Below, piece by piece: positions 8,382 to 19,144 of a stretch of 64,000 nucleotides of DNA. How positions within the stretch are numbered: the stretch's first letter is position 1; every line of letters begins with the position of its first letter. Made by a program: the position numbers and the translations under genes. The notes beneath the pieces are model-generated. The model made no database searches, had not been told where the DNA came from, and saw only the letters and a list, made by a program, of their open reading frames with translations. Source of the DNA: Bin87 sp965261925 (lineage in GTDB: Bacteria; Chloroflexota; Dehalococcoidia; Lucifugimonadales; UBA3495); contig OZ253486.1 in NCBI GenBank assembly GCA_965261925.1, positions 62,001-126,000 of the forward strand, in the 5' to 3' direction.

Positions 8382-9800
8382 TTACGGCGGTACCAGCGGG
8401 TGCCCGATCAGGCCCCAGTAGGGGATCACCAGGAATAGCAGCACGACGGCGGCGATGACGGTCATGGTGATCCCGAACCGGAAGATCTCGGGATTGGCGA
8501 TGTTGGCCCGTTGGAATATGAACACGCTCGCGGTCGCGCCGGCCCCGTAGTAGACGACCGAGTCGCCGATCACCACGGCGGCCATGCCGCACACCAGCGG
8601 GTTGAGACCCAGGGACTCGGCTGCGGCCATCGTCACGGGTATCACCAGCGCCAGGTAGCCGGCGATGTTGGGCAGCAGCATCCGCAGGAGGGCGAAACAC
8701 ACGCACAGCGCCAGCAGGATCAGCATGGGCGCGGATGTCAACTGCGATACTCCTCCGACCAGCGTTTCCGAGAACCAGGCCGCGGCGCCCGTGGTTACCA
8801 GGGTGTGGGACAGCGAAAGGGACGAGGCGATGATGAAGAAGTTGGACCAGCCCAGGTTCCGCTCGAATTCGCTCCAGGTGAGGATGCCCACCCGGGGGAG
8901 CAGGATCAAGCACATGGCGATGAGCGCGGGCACCGCCGGATGGAGGCCGTGGGCAAAGTCGGTGAACCAGAGCAGGGCGGTCAGCATGACGATGGCGGCG
9001 GCTCGCATCTCGGTTGGGCTCATCCGGCCCAGCGAAACGGACGCGGCTACAGCAGCGTCATCCAGGCGGAAGCCGGACCGGTAGAACACGAACAACACGG
9101 TCCCGCCCACGACCAGATTGGCGTAGAAAGGCACGCTCATCAGCACGAACCACTGCGTCCAGGAAAAGTCGCCCAGGAGGCCAGAGGCCACGACCGGGGT
9201 GATCCCACCGGCCAGCAGCGCGGTGGAACCGAGGCGGTTGAGGCTGCCCATGGCCACCATCATGGCCTTATACAGCGGGTGTTCTCTCGGTACGTTCCAG
9301 TGCTGCAGCACCTGCTCGTACACGTGGACCATGATGGCCCCACGGGTACTAGCCGACGGCAGGGCAAAGGTGAGCGCGGCGAAGGAGAACAGCATCTGCA
9401 CGTACAGCAGGCGCGGGCTGCCACCGGCTCCCCGCATCAGATATGTCGCCATGCGTTGCGCCAGCCCCGAGCGTTGCACGGCTAGCCCCAGCGTCAAGAT
9501 GCCGACGAGGAAGTAGGCCACCGGCTGGGAGAAACCGTAGAGGGCCGTTCCGAAGTCGGGCACGGCTCCCACCAGTACCAGAAGCACCACACCGACGACA
9601 CCGACGACCGCAATGGGTATCGCCTCGGTGGCCCAGAGGATCACCGCCAGGACCATGACCGCCAGAGCCCGTTGCCCCGGCTCGGAGAGACCGTCGGGCG
9701 TAGGCGCCAGCAGGATTCCCAGGAAAACCGCAACGGCAAAGCCCAGTTTAGCCGCCGCCAGGCTCCGAAACGCCGGAAAGAAGCTGGGAATGCTCGGCAA
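8382..9800 (-). CDS. DASS/SLC13-type anion permease
   Basis: A 472-residue integral membrane protein with about eleven to twelve hydrophobic segments. It shows features of the divalent anion:sodium symporter family: an early AVMVLAVILWATEAIPIAV block, the ALPSASTRGAIMVHVYEQV loop and a second repeat near residue 380 (LLPNIAGYLALVIPVTMAAA). Such carriers take up dicarboxylates, sulfate or related anions with Na+. The exact substrate cannot be decided. It is convergent with the nuclease gene, 6 bp apart. Confidence 0.85.
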   Translation of the reverse strand: MPSIPSFFPAFRSLAAAKLGFAVAVFLGILLAPTPDGLSEPGQRALAVMVLAVILWATEAIPIAVVGVVGVVLLVLVGAVPDFGTALYGFSQPVAYFLVGILTLGLAVQRSGLAQRMATYLMRGAGGSPRLLYVQMLFSFAALTFALPSASTRGAIMVHVYEQVLQHWNVPREHPLYKAMMVAMGSLNRLGSTALLAGGITPVVASGLLGDFSWTQWFVLMSVPFYANLVVGGTVLFVFYRSGFRLDDAAVAASVSLGRMSPTEMRAAAIVMLTALLWFTDFAHGLHPAVPALIAMCLILLPRVGILTWSEFERNLGWSNFFIIASSLSLSHTLVTTGAAAWFSETLVGGVSQLTSAPMLILLALCVCFALLRMLLPNIAGYLALVIPVTMAAAESLGLNPLVCGMAAVVIGDSVVYYGAGATASVFIFQRANIANPEIFRFGITMTVIAAVVLLFLVIPYWGLIGHPLVPP

Positions 9801-9847
9801 GTTGCCCGCCGGTAGCCGGCGAGCGCGTCAATCCCGTGCCGGGACGA

Positions 9848-12073
9848 TCAGCGCTCGGTCTGCCTCAGGGGACTACTGGTGACGCGGTTCACCGAGGTGA
9901 CCCCGCGTATCCCCTCGATGCGGGAGAACACCCGGTTCAGCTCCTCGAGGTCCTTCACGTGGATGGTGAACTCCATGCTGACCGTGGCATCGTCATTCTC
10001 GCGGGTCACGGCCCAGGCGATGTTGATCTTGTCGTCCGAGACCTTGATGGTAACGTCACGCAGCAGGCCCACCCGGTCCATGGCCTCAATGCGGATGCGG
10101 ACCGGATACAGTTCCCGCTTCTGCCCCCACGAAACCGGAACCAGCCGCTCCTGCTCGTCCTCGTTGAGCACGTTGATGCAGCCTCCCTTGTGCACGCTGA
10201 CACCACGGGAGCGCGTGACGAAGCCGATGATCGGATCGCCCTGGATGGGATTGCAGCAGCGGGCGATGCTGGTCAATAGGTCACCCACGCCCAGCACGGT
10301 TATGCCGGACGACGGGCTGGACAGCGACGTCGATCCCCGGAGCTTGGGCATCCAGGACGTCTCGTCGATCTCCTCGTTGCGGTGCTGACTCAACCGCGCG
10401 GAGAGAGCGGAGTCGCTGAGCTCGCCGGAACCCAGGGCGGCCAGGAGGTCCTCCATGGTCTCGTAGCGGCACCCCTCGATGACCGCGCGGTCGGACATCC
10501 TGACGCCCATCCGTCGCAGTTCGCGCCGGAGGAGCTCGCGTCCCCGGCTGATATTGGCGCTCCGGGCCTGCCGGTTGAACCACGAGCGAATTTTCTGACG
10601 CGTACCGTTGGTCGCCACGTATCCGCGCGCCGGGTTCAGCCAGTCCGGTGAGGGCCCGCGCCCGGTCTTTCCGGCAACCACCTCCACGGTGTCGCCGTTA
10701 TGCAGGGGCGTGTCCAACGACATCAGCTTGCCGTTCACCTTGGCGCCGGAGATGCGGTGGCCCAGGTCGGTATGGATCTTGTAGGCGAAGTCGATGGGCG
10801 TGGCGCCCGCGGCCATCTCCATGATATCGCCCTTGGGGGTGTAGACGAATACCTGGTCATGGAACAGGTCTTCGCGGACCCGCTCCAGGAACTCATCGGT
10901 GTCCGGTGTTTCCCTCTGCCATTCCAGCAGCTGGCGCAGCCCGGTCATCCGCTCCTCAAAGGTGGCGTTTCCTCCGGGCGAACCGCCCCGCTCCTTGTAT
11001 CGCCAGTGGGCGGCCACGCCATATTCCGCCACCTGGTGCATATCGCGGGTCTTGATCTGCACTTCCAGCGGGTGCCCGCCTTCGCACAGCACGGTGGTGT
11101 GCAGCGCCTGGTACATGTTCTTCTTCGGCGTGGCAATGTAGTCGTCGAACTGGCCGGGGATCGGGCTCCACATGCGGTGGGCGATACCCAGGGCGGTGTA
11201 GCAATCGGCCATCTCGTCGACGACGACGCGGAGGGCGTACAGGTCGTAGATGTCGCTGAGTTCCTTGCCCTCGGCCGCGTACTTCTCGATCTTGTTGTGT
11301 ATGGAGTAGATACCCTTGGGCCGGCCGTTCACGTCCGCGCGGAGGAGATTGTCCGCCAACTCAGCCTTCAGCCGATCTGCAACGTCGGCCACGTAGGCCT
11401 CGCGCTGGGACCTGCGTACCGCCAGCATCCGGGAAATCTCCCGGTAGCGGGTTTCATTCAGGTGCCGGAAGGCCAGGTCATCAAGCTGCCACTTCAACTC
11501 CCAAATCCCTAGCCGATGGGCCAGGGGAGAGTAAACGTCCAGGGTCTCCTGGGCAATGCGCCGCCGCTTATCTTCGGGGAGTGCGTCCAGCGTGCGCATG
11601 TTGTGGAGCCGGTCGGCGAGCTTGATGAGCACCACGCGGATGTCCTCGGCCATGGCCACCAGCATCTTGCGCAGGCTTTCGGCGTACAGGTTCTCCATCG
11701 GCGCGGAGCCATTGGCCTCTGCATCAGGCGGCCGATAGTCGACGCGGGTCAGCTTGGTGACGCCGTCAACCAGGCGGGACACGTTGGCCCCGAAGCGGGA
11801 CTTCAGTTCGTCCACGTCCACGCCGCAATCTTCCACCACGTCGTGCAGCAGGGCCGCCATGATGGTGTCGGGGTCCAGGAACAGGTCGGCGAGGATGGTG
11901 GCGGCCGCCAGTGGGTGCACGATATAAGGGTCGCCGGACCGCCGCATCTGCCCATCGTGACACCGGTCCGCGAAGTCGTAGGCCGACCTGATGCGTTCCA
12001 GTTGGCTCGCATCCTCCACGTACTCGGAAACGCGAGCGATCAGATCGGTGGACTCGCTGGTGACGGCGACCAT
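9848..12073 (-). CDS. relA: RelA/SpoT-type (p)ppGpp synthetase/hydrolase
   Basis: A 741-residue bifunctional alarmone enzyme. The hydrolase HD domain has R44, H53, H77 and D78 in the canonical positions (MRRSGDPYIVHP, ALLHDVVEDC), plus KLADRLHNMRT further on, so hydrolase activity looks intact. The synthetase domain follows (GRPKGIYSIHNKIEKY, QFDDYIATPKKNMYQALHT), then a TGS domain (VYTPKGDIMEMAAGATPIDF) and a C-terminal ACT domain. The ATG at 12073 is preceded by AGGAGG with 6-nt spacing and is preferred over the longer upstream reading. Confidence 0.95.
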   Translation of the reverse strand: MVAVTSESTDLIARVSEYVEDASQLERIRSAYDFADRCHDGQMRRSGDPYIVHPLAAATILADLFLDPDTIMAALLHDVVEDCGVDVDELKSRFGANVSRLVDGVTKLTRVDYRPPDAEANGSAPMENLYAESLRKMLVAMAEDIRVVLIKLADRLHNMRTLDALPEDKRRRIAQETLDVYSPLAHRLGIWELKWQLDDLAFRHLNETRYREISRMLAVRRSQREAYVADVADRLKAELADNLLRADVNGRPKGIYSIHNKIEKYAAEGKELSDIYDLYALRVVVDEMADCYTALGIAHRMWSPIPGQFDDYIATPKKNMYQALHTTVLCEGGHPLEVQIKTRDMHQVAEYGVAAHWRYKERGGSPGGNATFEERMTGLRQLLEWQRETPDTDEFLERVREDLFHDQVFVYTPKGDIMEMAAGATPIDFAYKIHTDLGHRISGAKVNGKLMSLDTPLHNGDTVEVVAGKTGRGPSPDWLNPARGYVATNGTRQKIRSWFNRQARSANISRGRELLRRELRRMGVRMSDRAVIEGCRYETMEDLLAALGSGELSDSALSARLSQHRNEEIDETSWMPKLRGSTSLSSPSSGITVLGVGDLLTSIARCCNPIQGDPIIGFVTRSRGVSVHKGGCINVLNEDEQERLVPVSWGQKRELYPVRIRIEAMDRVGLLRDVTIKVSDDKINIAWAVTRENDDATVSMEFTIHVKDLEELNRVFSRIEGIRGVTSVNRVTSSPLRQTER

Positions 12074-12262
12074 AGGCGTCCTCCTGGCCGATACGAGGCG
12101 CTGGCGCGGCCTACCCTCCTCCGGGCGCACATCCGCGTTGCAGCCTGTCCAACGATGATAACCACCCGACCAAGGTATGTCCAGCGCGGGCGTGCACGGG
12201 GCAGGGTCATTCTATTGTTGTGGCATTGAAGCGACGCGGGAGTCGCGGAGCAATGCAACGGC

Positions 12263-12336
12263 TTTCGGCAAGAACCCGTTTCGGCAAGAACCCGCATTAG
12301 GGCAACGAGATTGCCACGCTTCGCTCGCAATGACAT
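12263..12336. repeat. 16-bp tandem duplication followed by a dispersed intergenic repeat
   Basis: TTTCGGCAAGAACCCG occurs twice in tandem (12263-12278, 12279-12294). Right after it, at 12301-12336, is CGAGATTGCCACGCTTCGC and its flanks, a dispersed repeat that recurs in this window at 14900-14935 and, inverted and decayed, at 50413-50443. The rest of the 12074-12440 gap between relA and prs shows no gene. Confidence 0.7.
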
Positions 12337-12440
12337 TTGGGATAATCGAGTGGCCCTGGTGCACGGGGGACTCGGGAATACCGAATGCCGGCAGTTGGGC
12401 TTAGCTCGAGTTCAGCGGCGCCAGCGGTCCACCGGACGAT

Positions 12441-13388
<948 letters not shown>

Positions 13389-13688
13389 GGCAGCACCTTG
13401 CATTAAGTTGCGGTGAGGGCATGGCAGCCGGCGCGAAGTCCGACCAATGCAGCGGGACAATCGGATGGTAATGGTAATTGGGCAGACCGATTCTAGTCAA
13501 CGCCGGGACGCGCGGCGCAGCCGGCGACACCCCGACACCGGTTCCAACGGCGGTCGGTTCCCGTTGCTGCAAGGGCAATTGCCGCAATACGCCGACGGAC
13601 AGACGCTCAATCCGCTCCCCGCGACGTGCCCTTTGCTACAATAAACCCGGAACCCCGGGCACATTCATCAGATGAACCAGACCAACAG

Positions 13689-14270
13689 ATGAACCAAACC
13701 AATTGGCTGCGCGAACTTGCCGAGGCTGCCTTCATAGGCATCGTCGTATTCGTCGCGATCCAGGTGGCGGTGGCCAACTTCAGGGTCGAGGGCTCCAGCA
13801 TGCAGCCCACGTTGCTGCCGGGTCACTACCTGATGGTGAACAAACTGGTGTACTACCAGTTGGACACGGAACGCCTGGGCAAGATCATCCCCTTCTGGCA
13901 GCCGGAAGAGCCCCGGTTGGTGCACACGGTCAGGCCCCCCAAACGGGGCGACGTGGTCGTCTTCGACTACCCGCTGGAACCGGACCGTCAGTTCGTCAAG
14001 CGGATCATCGGGGAGCCGGGAGACCTGGTGGCCATCGACAACGGGCAGGTCAGCGTCAACCGCGAGACGCTGGACGAGCCCTACCTGGATATTTTCGGCC
14101 GCACCAGGATGCATGACATCCAACTGGCCGATGACGAGTACTTCGTGCTCGGAGACAACCGCAACGGCAGCCGGGACTCCCGGCATTGGGGCCCGCTGCC
14201 GGCGGACCACATCATCGGCAAGGTGTGGGCGATCTACTGGCCACGTTCGGCGTGGGGATTCCCCGACTAG
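13689..14270 (+). CDS. lepB: Signal peptidase I
   Basis: A single membrane helix (residues ~13-29) is followed by the catalytic serine S37 in VEGSSMQPTL and the general-base lysine K104 in QFVKRIIGEPGD. The C-terminal box FVLGDNRNGSRDSRHWG is the conserved domain E of type I signal peptidases, which cleave signal peptides on the outer face of the membrane. At 193 residues it has the compact Gram-positive/Chloroflexota-like length. ATG at 13689 is chosen because residues before it are unlike the family. Confidence 0.93.
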   Translation: MNQTNWLRELAEAAFIGIVVFVAIQVAVANFRVEGSSMQPTLLPGHYLMVNKLVYYQLDTERLGKIIPFWQPEEPRLVHTVRPPKRGDVVVFDYPLEPDRQFVKRIIGEPGDLVAIDNGQVSVNRETLDEPYLDIFGRTRMHDIQLADDEYFVLGDNRNGSRDSRHWGPLPADHIIGKVWAIYWPRSAWGFPD

Positions 14271-14294
14271 CGCCGGACGGCGGGTTACGTCTGC

Positions 14295-14316
14295 GGCCGG
14301 CGTCTGGGCGCCGGCC
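14295..14316. terminator. GC-rich hairpin between convergent genes
   Basis: GGCCGGCG (14295-14302) pairs perfectly with CGCCGGCC (14309-14316) around a 6-nt loop, between the ends of lepB and the convergent Rieske gene. There is no U-tract on either side, so it may pause or protect transcripts rather than act as a strong intrinsic terminator. Confidence 0.5.
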
Positions 14317-14348
14317 GATCAGGATTCAGGAACTGGGACCGGCGGTCG

Positions 14349-14675
14349 TTAATCCGCTTCGATAACCGGGCCGACCAGTACGTCGTCGCCCTCGACGCGG
14401 ACGGCAAATTTGCGCAGGGCCTCGGTGGCCGGAGGAGTCACCGGCTTGCCGGAAGCAACGTCGAATACGGCGCCGTGCAGCGGGCAAACCACCTCGCCTT
14501 CTTCCAGGTCTCCCTCGGACAGGTTGGCATAGGCGTGGGTGCAGATGTCATCGCAGGCGTGCAGGTGGCCGTCCAGGTTCACCAGCAGGACCTCTTCCGA
14601 TCCAACGCGGACGGACATCATGTCGCCCGGCGGTATGTCGCTGAGAGACGCTATCTTGACAAATTCGTCGGCCAT
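14349..14675 (-). CDS. Rieske [2Fe-2S] ferredoxin
   Basis: A 108-residue stand-alone Rieske protein. The cluster ligands are visible as C-T-H and C-P-L-H separated by 16 residues (DDICTHAYANL and VVCPLHGAVF). Proteins of this size act as soluble electron carriers for ring-hydroxylating or other oxygenases, or as nitrite-reductase small-subunit homologues; no oxygenase is adjacent. Start ATG at 14675 has AAGGAG upstream. Confidence 0.9.
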   Translation of the reverse strand: MADEFVKIASLSDIPPGDMMSVRVGSEEVLLVNLDGHLHACDDICTHAYANLSEGDLEEGEVVCPLHGAVFDVASGKPVTPPATEALRKFAVRVEGDDVLVGPVIEAD

Positions 14676-14899
14676 TTGGCTGCTCCTTGGAATGTTCCTC
14701 GAGATTGATGCGGCAGGGATCAGCAACGGCAGCGGCCACCCTCGCTCATCTCCGGTGACCGAACATTATATATGAGAAAGCTTCCGCAGACGGCCGGCGA
14801 CCGAGGCCCGCTCAGGGTCTTTCGATTGTCGTCATGGGGGACGACACGAGGCGTCGGCCGCGGGGCAACGCCTCGGTTTTTGGCAAGCGGCGTTGCTAC

Positions 14900-14935
14900 G
14901 GCGACGAGATTGCCACGCTGCGCTCACAATGATAT
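14900..14935 (+). repeat. Dispersed intergenic repeat, second copy
   Basis: This copy of the CGAGATTGCCACGCT repeat differs at a few positions from the one at 12301-12336 and has the same orientation. It lies in the 14676-15005 gap, which otherwise holds nothing recognisable. Confidence 0.65.
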
Positions 14936-15005
14936 ATAGCAATGTCGCATGACTCTACAGGCCCGCTGCGAGGCGTTGCCGACAACCGGTGGAGCCGTCG
15001 TGCGG

Positions 15006-16109
15006 TCAGGCGGGGCGGATGAATTTCTGGCACACCACGGCAGCGTCGTACATCTCGTTGATGCTGGCGGTTTCTCGCGTGGTGTGGAAGTCCCGAACGC
15101 CGATGCCCACGGGCAGGGCCACGATGCCATGCTCGAAGAAGACGTTGGCGTCGGACCCGCCGCCGGTGGTTTCCAACGCCGGAGCCAATCCGGCGGCGGT
15201 CACCGCCCGCGCGATGTCCATCAAGGCGGGGTCGGTCTCCAGAACACGATAAGCCTGGTATTGGTTCCGGATGTCGAGGTCAATCTGGGCGCGCGGATAC
15301 ATGGCGGCCGCCTGATCGAAGGCCCGGCGAAACTCGGAGGTATAGTTCTCCAGCTTGGCCTGGTCCCGGGAGCGCAGTTCGCCGTCCATGAACGCCTGCT
15401 CCGGGATGATGTTCCGCTTGAGACCGCCCTCCAGCACGCCGATGTTGCTGGTGGTCTCATGGTCAATGCGACCCAGCGGCAGGCGGGTGAGGATGTTCGC
15501 GGCAACCAGCAGGGCCGACACGCCGTTTTCCGGTTCCAGGCCGGCATGGGCGGCAACGCCGGTGATGCGGCACTGCACCACGTTCTGCGCCGGCGCGCCG
15601 ACACAGATGCGGCTCACCGGACCTTCGCCGTCGAACACCATGCCGTTGGTAGCGTTGATCAGCGAGAAATCCAGGTTGCGCGCTCCGTTCAGCCCGCCTT
15701 CTTCGGCGCGGGAGAACACGACCTGCACCGGACGCCCCAGGCCGCCGTCTTCCATAGCAGCGGTGATGCCCTCCAGGACGATGGCCAGGCCGGCCTTGCA
15801 GTCGCCGCCCAGGATCGTGGTTCCGTCGGAGCGGAGGGTGTCCCCGTTGGCGTCCAGGCTGGGTTGGATGCCGCGGCCCGGCTCCACGGTGTCCATGTGG
15901 GCGGACAGCATGACCGGCGGTTCGCCGGCGCTGCCGTTGTTGCCGGGCAGCGTGGCCACCAGGTTGCCGTAGGCATCGTGCTGCACCGCCGCCCCAAGGT
16001 GACTGAGCCGCGCCGAGAGGTGGGCGTCGATGGCGTCCTCCTCCCCGGTGGGGCTGTCGATCCGGATCAGTTCGGTGACGGTTCGGACGAGGCGTTCGCG
16101 GTCAGGCAT
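15006..16109 (-). CDS. M20-family metallopeptidase (PepT-like)
   Basis: The 367-residue protein has the M20 zinc-site pattern: MLSAHMDTVEPG (His and Asp), TTILGGDCKAG (bridging Asp), VFSRAEEGGLNGARNLDF (catalytic Glu pair) and a C-terminal GIRDFHTTRE-like segment (VGIGVRDFHTTRETAS) with the last His. The dimerisation/lid domain lies around 175-285. Such enzymes hydrolyse di- or tripeptides or related amides in the cytoplasm. It is followed by 17 bp and the NYN gene on the same strand. Confidence 0.88.
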   Translation of the reverse strand: MPDRERLVRTVTELIRIDSPTGEEDAIDAHLSARLSHLGAAVQHDAYGNLVATLPGNNGSAGEPPVMLSAHMDTVEPGRGIQPSLDANGDTLRSDGTTILGGDCKAGLAIVLEGITAAMEDGGLGRPVQVVFSRAEEGGLNGARNLDFSLINATNGMVFDGEGPVSRICVGAPAQNVVQCRITGVAAHAGLEPENGVSALLVAANILTRLPLGRIDHETTSNIGVLEGGLKRNIIPEQAFMDGELRSRDQAKLENYTSEFRRAFDQAAAMYPRAQIDLDIRNQYQAYRVLETDPALMDIARAVTAAGLAPALETTGGGSDANVFFEHGIVALPVGIGVRDFHTTRETASINEMYDAAVVCQKFIRPA

Positions 16110-16126
16110 GGTTCAGGCTCCGCCGG

Positions 16127-17335
16127 TCAGGCAAGGGCGATCAGGTTGTGGCGCGCGTCGGGGGTCATCTCATAGCGGCGCGGTTTTTCCTTGGCGATGG
16201 TGACGCCGTGTTCTTCCATGATGGGCCAGAGTTGCTTCGCGAACCAGATCCCGAATTGCGCCGCCGTGAAGGACGCGGCAGGATGCGGGGGTGTCCGGCC
16301 TTTCAGAGCGTCCTGGGCGTCGGACGCCTTGAACACGTCGTCGGTGATACCGGCGGCGACGGCGGCGGCCAACTGGGCAATGCTGGATTCGGGCGTGGGT
16401 TCAGGCGAGGCCGTCATGGCTGGCTTGGTTTCTTGCCGGGACACCGGCTTCGCCACCGCGCCCGGGGACCCCGCGGTTATTTCATAGGTGCGGGGCGAGC
16501 CCTGGCGAGGCATCGTGACGCCGCGTTTTTCCAGCAGAGGCCAGATCCGGTTGAGCAGGAACAGCCCGAACCGGGAAGCTTCGCCGGCGGCCGGATGCTC
16601 CGGCCAGCGCCGACTGACCACCTGCTGGGCGTCGCCGGCGCGGAAACGCCCCACGGGTAGCTGCCGCAGCAATTCTTCCGCGACTGCTTCATCGCTGACC
16701 GGCGTCTGGGAGGCCGCAGACTGCAGGGCGGGCCGGGCCGCTTGGGGCAGACTGCGCGGCGGCGGGGGCGCGGCCACCTCCGGTACCAGAGATACGGCTG
16801 GCGACACCGGCGCCGGAGCAGCCGACAGGTCCCAGCGGTAGCGGTCGGGAATGAACTGCTCGATTTCGCCGGACAAACCTCCGGCTTCGGGCGCGGTGAT
16901 CCACAGGAACGGGATGTCGTGAGGGTCAGCCGCCGCCAACTCACGAACCTTGACGAAGAGCGCGCCAAAGTCGCTGTCGTTGCTCGCCACTGCGACCGTA
17001 CCGGCCTGGCCGGTGATGAGATCGGCAATGGCGTCCGCGGTGATGGCCAGATCGGCAGAGTTCTTGGCCCGGTGGTTGCTGAAGTGTTGAACGCCCCGGA
17101 CGCGAACGTGCAATGCGGGATACTCGGTCTCAGCCCAAAGCTGCCATAGCTCGGCTTTGTCGGCCCGCACGTACAGGGAAAGACCACTCAACGGCGGGCG
17201 GTCCGCCGGCCAGTTGGCAACGACACGGGAGACTACGATTTGGGCGTGCTCGGACTCCCGCAGGTTCTCGGTATCAACGTAGATTGCCGAGCCGGGCGAG
17301 GCGGCAGGTTGGGAACCGTTGGATCGGGTGGTCAT
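16127..17335 (-). CDS. NYN-domain protein with two repeated C-terminal domains
   Basis: Residues ~15-170 are a NYN/PIN-like nuclease domain: AIYVDTENL at the start, NSADLAITADAIADL in the middle and VAVASNDSDFGALFVKVREL near 120, which supply the acidic residues. After a Pro/Ala-rich linker come two copies of a ~75-residue domain (about 225-300 and 330-400), both ending RRWPEHP/GRTPPHP...FG..L....WP..E..GV........YE, reminiscent of OST-HTH/winged-helix RNA-binding modules. The arrangement fits an RNA-processing enzyme; the substrate is unknown. Confidence 0.75.
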   Translation of the reverse strand: MTTRSNGSQPAASPGSAIYVDTENLRESEHAQIVVSRVVANWPADRPPLSGLSLYVRADKAELWQLWAETEYPALHVRVRGVQHFSNHRAKNSADLAITADAIADLITGQAGTVAVASNDSDFGALFVKVRELAAADPHDIPFLWITAPEAGGLSGEIEQFIPDRYRWDLSAAPAPVSPAVSLVPEVAAPPPPRSLPQAARPALQSAASQTPVSDEAVAEELLRQLPVGRFRAGDAQQVVSRRWPEHPAAGEASRFGLFLLNRIWPLLEKRGVTMPRQGSPRTYEITAGSPGAVAKPVSRQETKPAMTASPEPTPESSIAQLAAAVAAGITDDVFKASDAQDALKGRTPPHPAASFTAAQFGIWFAKQLWPIMEEHGVTIAKEKPRRYEMTPDARHNLIALA

Positions 17336-17351
17336 GGCTCACCCCGTAGGA

Positions 17352-17705
17352 TCACAGAGTTATCCTGGCTGGCACCAATCGTTGATTCACCGGGTCTGCC
17401 GCGGCCCCGAAACGCTCCAAGGTCATTGCACCGATCAGAATTATCTCGTCGTCGGTGCCAAAAGCCACATGAACGGTCCTGGATCGGCCTTCCAATGTCA
17501 TCAAGGCCAATCCTATGTCCATCTCCACCAGGGAGCCGTCGGCCAAGCTGAAAGTTTCCTCTTCGTCGCGGGCTATGCCCAATTCGTCCAAGATTGACCC
17601 TGGCACGACTGAGTAGAGTGACCCCGTGTCTACCATCCCTTCCAGAGTCAACGAACCCGTCCCATCAGCGTTGCTTATCGAGAATGGGAGGCTGAAAGTT
17701 CCCAT
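17352..17705 (-). CDS. Retropepsin-like aspartyl protease (clan AA)
   Basis: The single catalytic motif GMVDTGSLYSVVPGSIL and the small size (117 residues) are typical of bacterial retropepsin-like proteins, which must dimerise to form the active site. The hydrophobic C-terminal block IILIGAMTLERFG corresponds to the second half of the fold. ATG at 17705 gives the usual MGTFSLPFSI beginning, with GGAGAAAAGGA upstream; a start at 17759 is possible. It is 16 bp upstream of the NYN gene. A decayed paralogue lies at 48851-49312. Confidence 0.75.
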   Translation of the reverse strand: MGTFSLPFSISNADGTGSLTLEGMVDTGSLYSVVPGSILDELGIARDEEETFSLADGSLVEMDIGLALMTLEGRSRTVHVAFGTDDEIILIGAMTLERFGAAADPVNQRLVPARITL

Positions 17706-17765
17706 TCCTTTTCTCCCGACTATGGACCCGGGAAGTAGGATCCCGTTGCGCACTGCCATAACTGC

Positions 17766-18893
17766 CTAAACAAAGGACAACTGCTCGAAGTTGCCGCCCA
17801 CCACGGATTGCGCGTCCAGGCCGAGCCACTGTTCCACCAGCGTGCCGTACACCCCGCGGAAGTCGGTGTGGAAGGCCAGGTCGCCCTCGATCAGGTCAGG
17901 CTCGGCGAGGGACGGATAGTCTCCGTACATTCCGCCGGCTACCGGGTCGCCGATGGCGAAGGCCAGGCCGCCGCTGCCGTGATCGGTGCCGCTGCCGTTG
18001 TCCTTGACCCGGCGGCCGAACTCGGTGAACACGAGCATGACCACGTTGTCGGCGGTGTCGTGTTCGCGCAGGTCGGCATGGAAATCGCTGACGGCGCGGC
18101 TGAGGTCGGCCAGCAGCTTGGGTTGGACGTCGGTCTCGCTAGCGTGGGTGTCATAGCCGCCCTGCTGGGTGTAGAACACGCGGGTGCCCAAGTTGGCGGT
18201 GAGCACTTTCGCTATGCCCTGCAAGTTGCGGGCGATGCCGCTATCGGCGTACTCCACAGCAGAGGAGTACAAATCGGGAGCGGCCTTGAGGATGTCCGCG
18301 CCCTTCAGGGCATCAAGCCCGGTCTGGCCCAGGTAGTCCATGGTCGCGCCGAGGCCGACGGTGGGGGAGTACATGCGCGCGAAGATGTCCAGAGCCTGCG
18401 AGCGCTCCGGTTCGTTGACGATGCCGGTGAGCACGCCGTAGGTTTCCAGCACGGCCACCGATGCCACGGGGACGCCGGTGAGCGCCATCGCCCGAGGCAG
18501 GCCACGCCCGAAGTTGACGCCCGTCAGCACGTTCTCGGCCCTGGGGTCGAGGTCACGGATGACGCGGCCCAGCCAGCCCTCGGTGCCGACCTTCTCCGGC
18601 TCGCAGGTGTGCCAGATGTCCATGCTGCGGAAGTGCGAGCGGTTCGGCGTGGGGTAGCCGATGCCGTTGATCACCGCGACCTTGCCGGCGTCGTAGAGGG
18701 TCTTGATCTCAGGAACCGCCGGGTTGAACCCGAAGTGGTCATCAATGGGCAGCACCTGGTCGGCCGATATCCCCACGGTGGGCCGGTTGTGGTGGTAGCG
18801 GCCGTCGGCGTAGGGAATGACCGTGTTCATGTAGTCGTTGCCGCCAGTAAGCTGAATGACGACGAGGATGGGGTCTTTGGTCGTAGCGGTCAT
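17766..18893 (-). CDS. DUF1501 family protein
   Basis: The 375-residue protein shows the DUF1501 features: VVIQLTGGNDYMNTVIPY near the start, NRSHFRSMDIWHTCEP around 90, the TQQGGYDTHASE motif around 245 and VMLVFTEFGRRVKDNGSGTDHGSGG near 285. The metal-binding-like residues place it in the alkaline-phosphatase-like superfamily; many homologues are secreted by Tat with a DUF1800 partner, but here neither a signal peptide nor DUF1800 is seen. ATG at 18893 is preferred. The interval 18894-19144 upstream shows no gene. Confidence 0.85.
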   Translation of the reverse strand: MTATTKDPILVVIQLTGGNDYMNTVIPYADGRYHHNRPTVGISADQVLPIDDHFGFNPAVPEIKTLYDAGKVAVINGIGYPTPNRSHFRSMDIWHTCEPEKVGTEGWLGRVIRDLDPRAENVLTGVNFGRGLPRAMALTGVPVASVAVLETYGVLTGIVNEPERSQALDIFARMYSPTVGLGATMDYLGQTGLDALKGADILKAAPDLYSSAVEYADSGIARNLQGIAKVLTANLGTRVFYTQQGGYDTHASETDVQPKLLADLSRAVSDFHADLREHDTADNVVMLVFTEFGRRVKDNGSGTDHGSGGLAFAIGDPVAGGMYGDYPSLAEPDLIEGDLAFHTDFRGVYGTLVEQWLGLDAQSVVGGNFEQLSFV

Positions 18894-19144
18894 GGTGGCA
18901 TGGCTCCGTGGGTGAATATAAATGCTCAATCTGTTGATGGCCGTAGTTTAGCACAGTGGTAGTTCCGGACGGGATTGAAAAAGTTTGGACCGACAGGTCC
19001 GCGGAAACACGTGGCAGTAGATCCGAGTGGGTAATTTCTGTCACTCTGGGATCCAGTTGACAAGATCCCGATCGCTGGTTCTCCAAAGATGCGTGCCTCG
19101 CGATCCTCTCCGAAATGTCGCGCAACTCCCGGAGCAGCTGCCAG